The notes beneath the pieces are model-generated. The model saw nothing but the letters and a program-made list of their open reading frames with translations, was not told the origin of the DNA and did no database searches. The position numbers were made by a program, and so were the translations under genes. From the NCBI GenBank assembly GCA_007120565.1, contig SKNK01000463.1, positions 1 through 6,658 of the forward strand: 6,658 bases of DNA, in the 5' to 3' direction. This document shows positions 1-6,536 of the stretch, one piece after another. The DNA comes from Nitriliruptoraceae bacterium (GTDB lineage Bacteria > Actinomycetota > Nitriliruptoria > Nitriliruptorales > Nitriliruptoraceae). Each line of letters opens with the position of its first letter. Within the stretch, counting starts at the first letter, position 1.

Positions 1-821
1 AGGTCGAACTCGCGCAGGAACTGCGCCCAGAGATGACCGGCGGCTGCACCTTCGACCTCGAGGAAGCGGTGGCGTTCCTCCACGGCGAGGGCATCCCGGT
101 GATCGGCCGTATCGTCGCGTTCCGCGACCCCACCCTGGTCGGCTGGGCCTGGGAGAATGACCGCCGGGACTACGCCGTCCAGACCCCCGACGGCGACCGC
201 CTGCCGATCTACGGGAGCGGGATGGCGAACTTCGCCAACCCCGACGTGACCGAGTACAACATCGCGTTGGCCGAGGAGGCAGCGGCGGCTGGTGTCGACC
301 ACATCCTGTGGGACTACATCCGCCGGCCCGAGGGCAACCTCGACAACATCGTCTTCCCGGGGCTCGAGGGCTCGGTCGAGGACGAGATCGTGGACTTCAC
401 CCGCCGGGCCGATGAGGCACTGCGACCCTACGGCATCGTCCATGGCGCATCGGTCTACGGCATCGCCGCAACCCGACCCCGAGAGATCGGCCAGGACATC
501 CCGGCGCTGGCGGACCACCTCGACTACGTCGCCCCGATGATCTACCCGGACCACTGGGGCCCAGGTGAGTTCGATCTCGCGAACCCGAACGCCGCCCCGT
601 ACGAGGTGGTCTACGAGTCCATGAGGACCTTCGAGGACATCCTGGGGGACAAGCGCGCACGCACGATCCCGTGGCTCGGCGACTTCGGCTCCCGCGAGAT
701 GGATGCCGGCGCCTACATCGCTGCCCAGATCGAGGGAACCCTCGACAACGACGTCCGCGAGTTCCTGCTCTGGAACTCTGGGTCGCGCTACACCACCGAC
801 GCCATCCAGCCACTGGACTAG
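1..821 (+). CDS. Putative glycoside hydrolase, DUF4015 type (5'-truncated)
   Basis: The frame is open from base 3 with no in-frame stop, so the gene begins outside the window; the ATG at base 33 is probably internal. It ends with TAG at 819-821, leaving about 272 residues visible. The protein resembles the C-terminal barrel half of the DUF4015 (PF13200) putative glycoside hydrolases. The supporting motifs, in order, are a strand reading GRIVAFRDP (bases 105-131), the acidic WDYIRRP motif (309-329), whose Asp at 312-314 is a candidate catalytic residue, DYVAPMIYPDHW (522-557), and a closing FLLWNSGSRYT strand (762-794). The family is presumed to act on polysaccharides, often outside the cell, but its substrates are poorly known and none can be read from this sequence. 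Any signal peptide or N-terminal domain lies outside the window. The family call is made from motif memory without a search: fairly sure of the family, unsure of the function. Confidence 0.8.
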   Translation, partial: VELAQELRPEMTGGCTFDLEEAVAFLHGEGIPVIGRIVAFRDPTLVGWAWENDRRDYAVQTPDGDRLPIYGSGMANFANPDVTEYNIALAEEAAAAGVDHILWDYIRRPEGNLDNIVFPGLEGSVEDEIVDFTRRADEALRPYGIVHGASVYGIAATRPREIGQDIPALADHLDYVAPMIYPDHWGPGEFDLANPNAAPYEVVYESMRTFEDILGDKRARTIPWLGDFGSREMDAGAYIAAQIEGTLDNDVREFLLWNSGSRYTTDAIQPLD

Positions 822-822
822 A

Positions 823-855
823 CGGATCCGGAGCTTCGGCTAGCCGGAGGATCCG
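823..855 (+). other. Nested inverted repeat between the two hydrolase genes
   Basis: A 7-bp perfect inverted repeat has arms cggatcc (823-829) and ggatccg (849-855). A competing inner stem has arms tccgg (827-831) and ccgga (844-848). It encloses agc-TTCG-gct (832-841), a stable UUCG-type tetraloop, with a two-base bulge at 842-843. The structure starts 2 nt after the upstream stop codon and ends one base before the AGGAG of the next gene. No U-tract follows, so a classical Rho-independent terminator is not supported. It could be a weak terminator, an RNA processing or stability element, or a structure that affects translation of the downstream gene. Confidence 0.4.
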
Positions 856-864
856 AGGAGAGGG
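855..864 (+). promoter_or_regulatory. Ribosome binding site fixing the GTG start of the alpha/beta hydrolase
   Basis: The purine-rich GAGGAGAGGG contains AGGAG (856-860) 10 nt before the GTG at 871. An in-frame TAG at 841-843 rules out an earlier start. The first in-frame ATG (961) would remove the oxyanion HGF motif, so GTG at 871 is the only sensible start. Confidence 0.8.
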
Positions 865-870
865 AACGCG

Positions 871-1659
871 GTGCCATTCGCTGAGGTCAACGGGCAGAGC
901 CTGCGCTACGAGGACACCGGTGGGGACGGTCCACCGCTCGTCTTCAGCCACGGCTTCCTGATGGATCACGAGATGTTCGCCCCGCAGGTCGCCGACCTCG
1001 CCGACGTCTACCGCGTGATCACCTGGGACCAGCGCGGCTTCGGCGAGACCGGGTTCGACGGCGAGCCCTTCGACTACTGGGACTCCGCCCGCGATGCGTT
1101 CGGGCTCCTGGACCACCTCGGCATCGAGCGGGCCGTCCTCGGCGGCATGTCACAGGGCGGCTACGTGTCGCTCCGGGCCGCCTTGCTGCAACCTGACCGG
1201 GTCCGGGCGCTGATCCTGATCGACACCCAGGCGCCCCCGGAAGCTGCGGACAAGGTCGCGGAGTACCGCGCGATGATCGAGGCCTGGTCGACCAACGGCT
1301 ACATCGAGGAGTTGGCCTCGGTCGTCGCTGGCCTGATCATCGCCGACCCGGGCCTGGAGCCGGAGTGGAAGGCCAAGTGGCGAAACCTGGATCCCGCGCG
1401 ACTGCGCGCTGCCGGAGCCGCCCTCCTTGACCGTGATGACATCTCCGACCGGACCCCGGAGCTGGCGATGCCGGTCCTCATGGTTCACGGTAAGGAGGAC
1501 ACCGCCATCCCCGTCGAGCGCGCACGTGAGATCTGTGGGGCGGTCGATGACTGCCGAGGTGTGGTCGAGGTCGACGGCGCCGCCCACGCTCCGAACCTCA
1601 CCCACCCGCAGATCGTCAACCCCGCGGTGCGCACCTTCCTCGAGGGCCTCCCCGCCTGA
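871..1659 (+). CDS. Alpha/beta hydrolase fold protein
   Basis: This is a complete protein of 262 residues, a normal length for a single-domain alpha/beta hydrolase. The oxyanion-hole motif HGF is at residues 27-29. The nucleophile elbow is G-M-S-Q-G, with Ser94 as nucleophile. The acid is probably Asp210 in the HGKEDTAIP segment and the catalytic base His239 in GAAHAPN. The triad is therefore intact and the enzyme is probably active. Residues around 122-190 form a mostly helical cap. There is no signal peptide or membrane segment, which suggests a cytoplasmic enzyme. The closest general types are the esterase, 3-oxoadipate enol-lactonase-like and haloperoxidase-like hydrolases; the substrate cannot be assigned, and no aromatic-degradation genes are nearby to support a lactonase role. 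It lies 49 nt after the putative glycoside hydrolase and may share its transcript. Its last 175 nt overlap the tail of the opposite-strand gene. Confidence 0.93.
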   Translation: MPFAEVNGQSLRYEDTGGDGPPLVFSHGFLMDHEMFAPQVADLADVYRVITWDQRGFGETGFDGEPFDYWDSARDAFGLLDHLGIERAVLGGMSQGGYVSLRAALLQPDRVRALILIDTQAPPEAADKVAEYRAMIEAWSTNGYIEELASVVAGLIIADPGLEPEWKAKWRNLDPARLRAAGAALLDRDDISDRTPELAMPVLMVHGKEDTAIPVERAREICGAVDDCRGVVEVDGAAHAPNLTHPQIVNPAVRTFLEGLPA

Positions 1660-2462
1660 CCCACACCCGGCCTGACCGCACGACGTCGAGCCGCACGGAG
1701 ACGTGGGGCAGCAGCTCCCAACTGGTGGGCACGCGCCGCCAGGGCCGCGCTCAGGCTCGCGATCACCGTGGCTTCATCCCGTAGGTCTACCTCGGTCACG
1801 TACGTGATGTGGATGTTCTCTCTGCGGAGCTCAGCAGCACGCTCGAGGTCCTCGGCCCGTCCCGGCGCCGTCGCGTGGTCGACCTTCCCCTGGTACTCGA
1901 TGCCGTGGCGCACCGTCGGGAACCACCAGTCAACGCGACGATGTGGGCTCACCCAGTACTGCGCCAGTGATGCGGGGGCGAAACCCTGGAGCAGCACGTG
2001 GAGGCGACGCTCACCGCCCCCTGTCCCCTGCTGCAGATCGAGGTCGAGGAGGGCCACCAGCGCGCGCCCACCATGGGACCGCGAGCCCAGTTCGCTGATC
2101 CGTTCGATGAGTCTCCCCGGACGGAGCAGCCCTCGCCATCGCAGAACGTCGTGAGCCAGTCGGATCCGACGAGCACCGATCTGCGAAGCGAAGGCGGCGC
2201 TGTCGAGGTCGAGGTGCGCGAGTGCCGCCGGTCCGGTGAGCGTCGCCCCTCCACCCGCACGAAGCGTGGCAGCGAGCGCGCGTTGGATGGGGAGCCGAAC
2301 CCCTCCACCGATGCGGTGGACCCCGAACTCGATCGGTTGCGTCCAGCCAGAGCCGAGCAGCGTTCGCACAGGCTGCTCACCGACCAACCCCAGTACCTGG
2401 CGGCGCGCGATGACGCCGAGCTGTGCTTCGGCGAGTTGTCGGAACGGGATGGGGAACCTCAT
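1485..2462 (-). CDS. AbiEi-like N-terminus plus DUF559/Vsr-like nuclease-fold protein
   Basis: The frame encodes 325 residues, from ATG at 2462 to TGA at 1485-1487. Residues 8-90 resemble the AbiEi-type N-terminal region common in actinobacteria: an AxxQxGVIxRRQ helix, a short strand with GVHRIGG, then a GGATLTGPAALAHL helix. Residues 148-245 resemble the DUF559/Vsr-like restriction-endonuclease fold: a leading helix (ERRLHVLLQGF), RVDWWFP with Asp178, IEYQGK with Glu189, Gln191 and Lys193, a helix rich in E and R, then YVTEVDL and a final helix. Asp178 and Glu189 are candidate metal ligands. Such proteins are usually annotated as hypothetical or as type IV antitoxin-like; their function is unproven. 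No toxin or methylase gene lies beside it. The ATG has no good Shine-Dalgarno sequence, and no upstream in-frame ATG or GTG was seen in the preceding 25 codons. Residues from about 250 on are Arg/Ala/Ser-rich and domain-free, and residues 268-325 lie opposite the alpha/beta hydrolase, so the true C-terminus is less certain than the rest. Confidence 0.75.
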   Translation of the reverse strand: MRFPIPFRQLAEAQLGVIARRQVLGLVGEQPVRTLLGSGWTQPIEFGVHRIGGGVRLPIQRALAATLRAGGGATLTGPAALAHLDLDSAAFASQIGARRIRLAHDVLRWRGLLRPGRLIERISELGSRSHGGRALVALLDLDLQQGTGGGERRLHVLLQGFAPASLAQYWVSPHRRVDWWFPTVRHGIEYQGKVDHATAPGRAEDLERAAELRRENIHITYVTEVDLRDEATVIASLSAALAARAHQLGAAAPRLRAARRRAVRPGVGQAGRPSRKVRTAGLTICGWVRFGAWAAPSTSTTPRQSSTAPQISRARSTGMAVSSLP

Positions 2463-2617
2463 CCGGGCAGTCTGGCGTAGCGAAGGAGCCGACCCCGCCC
2501 GAGCTGCGATCTGTGGACAGGCTGGCTACCAGGACGGGCACCACCGTCTCATCCAACCGCTATCGCGCACATCCGGAGCCATATCCACCAGGATCCGCAC
2601 CCCACCACCCGTTCCAA

Positions 2618-2648
2618 CCGCGGCTGAAGCGAGGCGGGTCGGCCGCGG
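2618..2648 (-). terminator. Possible hairpin terminator after kgd
   Basis: A GC-only 7-bp inverted repeat has arms ccgcggc (2618-2624) and gccgcgg (2642-2648) around a 17-nt loop. It begins 3 nt beyond the kgd stop codon in the direction of transcription. The transcript continues with only two U residues after the stem, so it is not a standard Rho-independent terminator. Weak U-tracts are common after hairpins in high-GC actinobacteria. If it is inactive, the downstream AbiEi/DUF559-like gene could be read from the kgd transcript. Confidence 0.35.
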
Positions 2649-2651
2649 CGG

Positions 2652-5600
2652 TCAGGACTTCACGGGACCGAGGATGTCCTCCAGCAGCTGTTCGAGTTCC
2701 TGCTCGTGGACCACATGCTGCCCCGCGGCCGGCGACGCCGACGGCACGCGGGACGCGCGCCGCAACTCGCGCCCGTCGTCGAGCTCCTCCAGCAGGTTCC
2801 AGAGCCGTCCGTCCACGAAGCCCCAAGGCCCCATGTTCTCGGGCTCTTCTTGTGCCCAGCAGACATCCTTGGCGTTGGGGTAGGTCGCGAGGATGTCTCG
2901 GATCTGATCCGCCGGGAAGGGATACAGCTGCTCCACACGGACAACGGGGACGTTGAGCTCGCGTTCGTCACGCTCATCCATGCAGTCGAAGGTGACCTTG
3001 CCTGACCCCAGCACGACCGTGGTCACCTCATCCCGAGCACGATCACCCGACGACCATGCCGGGTCGTCGATCGTCTCGAGGAACGAGCCCGAGGTGAACT
3101 CCGAGATGTCGGAGAACGCCTTCGGTGAGCGCAAGAGGGACTTGGGCGTGAAGATCACCAAGGGCTTGCGAACATCGCGGTGCATCTGGCGGCGAAGCAC
3201 GTGGAAGTACTGCGCCGCGGTCGTGGCGTTGACGACCTGGATGTTGTCCTCGGCGCACAGCGTGAGGAACCGCTCGATCCGGGCGGAGGAGTGCTCCGGT
3301 CCCTGCCCCTCGTAGCCGTGGGGAAGGAGCAGGACCAGACCCGAGGTCTCGTCCCACTTGTCCTCGGCCGCGACGACGAACTGATCGATGGTGACCTGGG
3401 CACCGTTGATGAAGTCACCGAACTGGGCCTCCCAGCACACCAGGGCGTCCTTGTCCTGCACCGAGTAGCCGTACTCGAAGCCGACCGCAGCGAACTCACT
3501 CAGGAGGGAGTCGTAGATGAACCACTTGCCCTGGTCATCGGAGAGATCGGAGAGGGGGAGGAACTCCTGACCGGTCTTGTAGTCGACCTGTACCGCGTGA
3601 CGCTGGGAGAAGGTGCCACGCCGTGAGTCCTGACCGGCCAACCGAACGTTGGTGCCCTCCATCAGCAGCGACCCGAACGCCAAGGTCTCACCGAGCGCCC
3701 AGTCGATGGTCCCGGCGTCGTAGCGTTCGCGGGCCTTCTTGAAGATGCGGTTGAGCTTGGGGTGGCGCGTGAAGTCCTCCCGGACGTCGAACACCACATC
3801 CGCGATCCGGTCGAGCACCCGCATCTCGACGCCCGTCTCAACCGGCTCGAGCAGCGCGGTCGAAGGCTCCGGACGTAGTGCCTTGGGTGGTTCGGGCGGC
3901 GCGGACCGTTTGGTCTCTTCGAAGGCGGTCTGCAGTTTGCCCTCGAAGTCCTCGAGGAAGCTCTCCGCCTGTTCCAGCGAGATGTCACCGCGGCGCACCA
4001 GCCGCTCGGTGTAGAGCTTGCGGACCGACCGCTGGCTGTCGATCGTCACGTACATCTGGGGCTGCGTGAAGGAGGGGTCATCGGCCTCGTTGTGCCCGTG
4101 GCGGCGGTAGCAGATGAGGTCGATGACGATGTCGCGGTGGAAGTGCTCGCGGTAGTCGAAGGCCAGTCGTGCGACGCGCACCACCGCCTCGGGATCGTCG
4201 CCGTTGACGTGGAGGATCGGGGCGTGGACCGTCTTCGCGACGTCGGTCGCGTACAGCGACGACCGCGACTCCTCCGGCGAGGTGGTGAAGCCAACCTGGT
4301 TGTTGATCACCACGTGGACGGTTCCACCCGTCCGGTACCCGCGGAGCTGCGAGAGGTTCAGGGTCTCGGCGACGACCCCTTGGCCGGCGAAGGCCGCATC
4401 GCCGTGCATCAGCAGCGGCAACGCCGGGTAGATGTCCTCGTCCCCACGGTCGTACTTGTCCTGCATCGCACGGGCGATGCCCTCGACGACCGGGTTGACC
4501 GCCTCGAGGTGGGAGGGGTTGGGCGGCAGGTGCAGGTCGATGGTGTTGCCGGCCCGGGTCTCGTAGGTCGCCGAGGTGCCGAGGTGGTACTTGACGTCGC
4601 CGGAGCCCTGGACGGTGTCGGGATCGATGTGCCCTTCGAACTCGCCGAAGATCTGCCGGTGCGACTTGTGGAGGATGTTCGACAGGACGTTGAGCCGCCC
4701 GCGGTGGGCCATCCCCATGACGATGTCGCTCAACCCGGCGTCGGCCGCTGCCTCGCAGACGGCATCGAGCAGGGGGATCAGCGTCTCGGCGCCTTCCAGC
4801 CCGAACCGCTTCTGCCCCACGTACTTGGTGTGCAGGAAGGACTCGAAAGCCTCGGCCGCGTTCAGACGTTCGAGGATCCACTTCTGATCCTCGGCGGGGA
4901 CGTCCTCGGTCACGCCTTCGACCCGGTCACGGATCCAGGCCTTCTCCACCGGATCGAGCACATGGCCGTACTCGATGCCGATGGTCCGGCAGTACGCATC
5001 CCGGAGGACGCCGAGGATGTCCCCCAGCGCCATCTTGGTGGTCTCACCGCCGACATCGGTGAGGAACTCGCGATCGAGATCCCAGATCGACAGCCCGTAG
5101 TAGGTCGGATCGAGTTCGGGGTGCAGTGTCGGTGGGATCTGCTTCAGCGGGTCGAGGTCGGCGATCAGGTGACCCCGCACCCGGTACATGTTCGCGAGCT
5201 GCCCGACCTTCATCTGCTTGCCCAGCAGATCGGTGTGGCTGTCCATGTCGGTGGAGTCGGTGCGCCAGCGGGCCGGCTCGTAAGGCAGCCCCAGGGCCCG
5301 GAACACCTCGTCATAGAAGCCGTCCTCGCCGAGGAGCAGCTCGCTGACGCGCGCCAGGTACATCCCGGACTCCGCGCCCTGGATCACCCGATGGTCGTAG
5401 GTGGAGGTCAGGGTGATGACCTTGCCGACCGCGATCTTGGCCAGCGTGCGCTCGTCCGCAGCCTGGAACTGGGCCGGGTAGTCGATCGTTCCGACCCCAA
5501 GGATCGCTGCTTGCCCGCTCATCAGCCGGGGGATCGAGTGGACGGTGCCGATCGTGCCAGGGTTGGTGATCGTGATGACCCCGCCGCCGAACATCGCGGG

Positions 5601-6290
5601 GTCGAGCTTGTTCAGCCGGATGCGGCGGATGATCTCCTCGTAGGCGAGCAGGAACTCATCGAAGGCCAGGGTGTTCGCATCCTTGATCACGGGCACGAGC
5701 AACGAGCGCGATCCATCGTCGTTCTCGATGTCGACCGCCAAGCCGAGGCCGAACTCCTCCGGACGCAGTACGGCAGGCTTGCCGTCCTCAGTCTGGGTGT
5801 AGACCTTGGCCATCGCCGGGACGTCATCGACGGCACGGACCATCGCGTAGGCGATCAGGTGGGTGAACGAGACCTTGCCGCCACGGGTGCGGCGCAGGTA
5901 GTTGTTGATGATCTTGCGGTTGACCTCGAGGAGCTTGGCGGGCACATCGCGAACGGACGTCGCCGTCGGGACCCCGAGCGAGGTCTCCATGTTCTCGACG
6001 ATCCGCGCTCCGACCCCCCGGATCCGCTCGGGCTCGGGCCCATCCTCCGGCACCTTGGCGACCGCAGCCTTGGCATCGCCTGAGCCGGAACGAGCGCCGG
6101 AGGAGCCGTCCTCCTTCGCGCCGTTCTTTCCCGCGTTCGCACCCTCCGGACGGTAGTTCTCGAAGAAGTCCCGCCAGCCCTTGGACAGCTCCTCGGGGTC
6201 GTCGCGGTACTGCTCGTACATCTCCTCGACGAGCCACTCGTTCAGCTCTGAACGCGACCGCGACGGCGGGCGCTTGGGGCTTCTGGCCAT
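2652..6290 (-). CDS. kgd: Multifunctional 2-oxoglutarate dehydrogenase E1 with fused E2-type acyltransferase domain
   Basis: This is a complete 1212-residue enzyme, close in length to mycobacterial Kgd and corynebacterial OdhA (about 1220-1230). It decarboxylates 2-oxoglutarate with thiamine diphosphate in the TCA cycle and feeds succinyl transfer to CoA, in the cytoplasm. Domains in order: an N-terminal 2-oxoglutarate dehydrogenase segment (residues 15-46, NEWLVEEMYEQYRDDPEEL), a Gly/Ala/Lys-rich linker (about 50-82), an E2-type acyltransferase domain (about 85-325) with DHRVIQG containing His300, the E1 dehydrogenase core (about 480-830), a transketolase-like pyrimidine-binding domain (about 860-1060) and a C-terminal domain (about 1065-1208). 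Active-site landmarks are MAHRGRLN (His529), NPSHLEAVNP (His594), HGDAAFAGQG (Asp631), INNQVGFTT (Asn663-Asn664) and GFEYGYS with the probable catalytic Glu939. No lipoyl domain is present, as in the known family, so it must use a lipoylated E2 encoded elsewhere. In related actinobacteria an FHA protein (GarA/OdhI) inhibits this enzyme; no such gene is in the window. The ATG at 6290 has an AGGACGAG sequence upstream, and the N-terminal motif begins 14 residues later. Confidence 0.98.
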   Translation of the reverse strand: MARSPKRPPSRSRSELNEWLVEEMYEQYRDDPEELSKGWRDFFENYRPEGANAGKNGAKEDGSSGARSGSGDAKAAVAKVPEDGPEPERIRGVGARIVENMETSLGVPTATSVRDVPAKLLEVNRKIINNYLRRTRGGKVSFTHLIAYAMVRAVDDVPAMAKVYTQTEDGKPAVLRPEEFGLGLAVDIENDDGSRSLLVPVIKDANTLAFDEFLLAYEEIIRRIRLNKLDPAMFGGGVITITNPGTIGTVHSIPRLMSGQAAILGVGTIDYPAQFQAADERTLAKIAVGKVITLTSTYDHRVIQGAESGMYLARVSELLLGEDGFYDEVFRALGLPYEPARWRTDSTDMDSHTDLLGKQMKVGQLANMYRVRGHLIADLDPLKQIPPTLHPELDPTYYGLSIWDLDREFLTDVGGETTKMALGDILGVLRDAYCRTIGIEYGHVLDPVEKAWIRDRVEGVTEDVPAEDQKWILERLNAAEAFESFLHTKYVGQKRFGLEGAETLIPLLDAVCEAAADAGLSDIVMGMAHRGRLNVLSNILHKSHRQIFGEFEGHIDPDTVQGSGDVKYHLGTSATYETRAGNTIDLHLPPNPSHLEAVNPVVEGIARAMQDKYDRGDEDIYPALPLLMHGDAAFAGQGVVAETLNLSQLRGYRTGGTVHVVINNQVGFTTSPEESRSSLYATDVAKTVHAPILHVNGDDPEAVVRVARLAFDYREHFHRDIVIDLICYRRHGHNEADDPSFTQPQMYVTIDSQRSVRKLYTERLVRRGDISLEQAESFLEDFEGKLQTAFEETKRSAPPEPPKALRPEPSTALLEPVETGVEMRVLDRIADVVFDVREDFTRHPKLNRIFKKARERYDAGTIDWALGETLAFGSLLMEGTNVRLAGQDSRRGTFSQRHAVQVDYKTGQEFLPLSDLSDDQGKWFIYDSLLSEFAAVGFEYGYSVQDKDALVCWEAQFGDFINGAQVTIDQFVVAAEDKWDETSGLVLLLPHGYEGQGPEHSSARIERFLTLCAEDNIQVVNATTAAQYFHVLRRQMHRDVRKPLVIFTPKSLLRSPKAFSDISEFTSGSFLETIDDPAWSSGDRARDEVTTVVLGSGKVTFDCMDERDERELNVPVVRVEQLYPFPADQIRDILATYPNAKDVCWAQEEPENMGPWGFVDGRLWNLLEELDDGRELRRASRVPSASPAAGQHVVHEQELEQLLEDILGPVKS

Positions 6291-6323
6291 GGTGGGGCTC
6301 GTCCTGGCGGCTGGGCGGCACGA

Positions 6324-6360
6324 TCAACGACAGAGTAGGCCGACGACCACCAAGGGTAGA
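6324..6360 (-). promoter_or_regulatory. Candidate kgd promoter region
   Basis: Reading toward kgd, TACTCT (complement of 6332-6337) fits the TAnnnT pattern of an actinobacterial -10 box. It would start transcription near 6325 and leave a leader of about 35 nt containing the AGGA-like ribosome binding site (6302-6305). No convincing -35 box is seen at the right spacing. A second candidate -10, TACCCT (complement of 6353-6358), has TTCGCG 17 nt upstream of it, also a weak match. Confidence 0.25.
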
Positions 6361-6405
6361 TGGTCGAGCCGATCGCGCGAACCTCGACGAGACACCCACC
6401 GAGGA

Positions 6406-6432
6406 CGAGACGGGTTGGATGCAACCCGCTCG
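6406..6432. promoter_or_regulatory. Strong palindrome between divergent kgd and lipoprotein genes
   Basis: Perfect 7-bp arms cgggttg (6411-6417) and caacccg (6422-6428) flank a 4-nt loop, gatg. The stem extends by four more pairs, cgag (6406-6409) with ctcg (6429-6432), with a single bulged A at 6410. It lies 116 nt before the kgd start and about 105 nt before the lipoprotein start. Between divergent genes a terminator is not expected, so an operator for a dimeric regulator or a structured leader is more likely. I recognise no known regulator consensus. Confidence 0.4.
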
Positions 6433-6482
6433 GTCGAGTGGACGTCAGACCTTGCGAGCACGCCGAACGCGCGATGCTGAGC

Positions 6483-6507
6483 GAGCGAGACGTACGCCAC
6501 CTCGCTC
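6483..6507 (+). other. Inverted repeat in the lipoprotein leader
   Basis: Perfect 7-bp arms gagcgag (6483-6489) and ctcgctc (6501-6507) enclose an 11-nt loop. It ends 17 nt before the ribosome binding site of the lipoprotein gene. If transcription begins upstream of it, it would form a hairpin in the 5' leader. No function can be assigned. Confidence 0.3.
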
Positions 6508-6536
6508 TCGGGGGTGCGACGATGGGGAGAACGCCG

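Noticed and set aside
397..1116. A 239-codon minus-strand frame opposite the two plus-strand hydrolases
   Set aside because: It crosses two genes with conserved motifs on the other strand, and its Arg/Gly/Pro-rich product resembles no family I know.
1998..2480. A 160-codon plus-strand frame opposite the AbiEi/DUF559-like gene
   Set aside because: The minus strand carries recognisable domains throughout this stretch, while the plus-strand product is low-complexity and charged without motifs.
2512..2520. A DnaA-box-like 9-mer, one mismatch from TTGTCCACA on the minus strand
   Set aside because: It is a single imperfect copy with no cluster, no AT-rich region and no dnaA or dnaN gene nearby. 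Chance is the simplest explanation.
4078..4881. A 267-codon minus-strand frame inside kgd
   Set aside because: It is an alternative frame within the kgd coding region; the Arg/Pro-rich product is a typical out-of-frame artefact of high-GC DNA. The true frame is continuous through conserved kgd motifs here, so no frameshift is implied.
4092..6083. A 663-codon open frame on the plus strand, opposite kgd
   Set aside because: It lies wholly antisense to a clearly identified enzyme gene. Its product is rich in Val, Asp, Gly and Arg with no recognisable fold, as expected for the reverse complement of GC-biased codons. It has no separate support.
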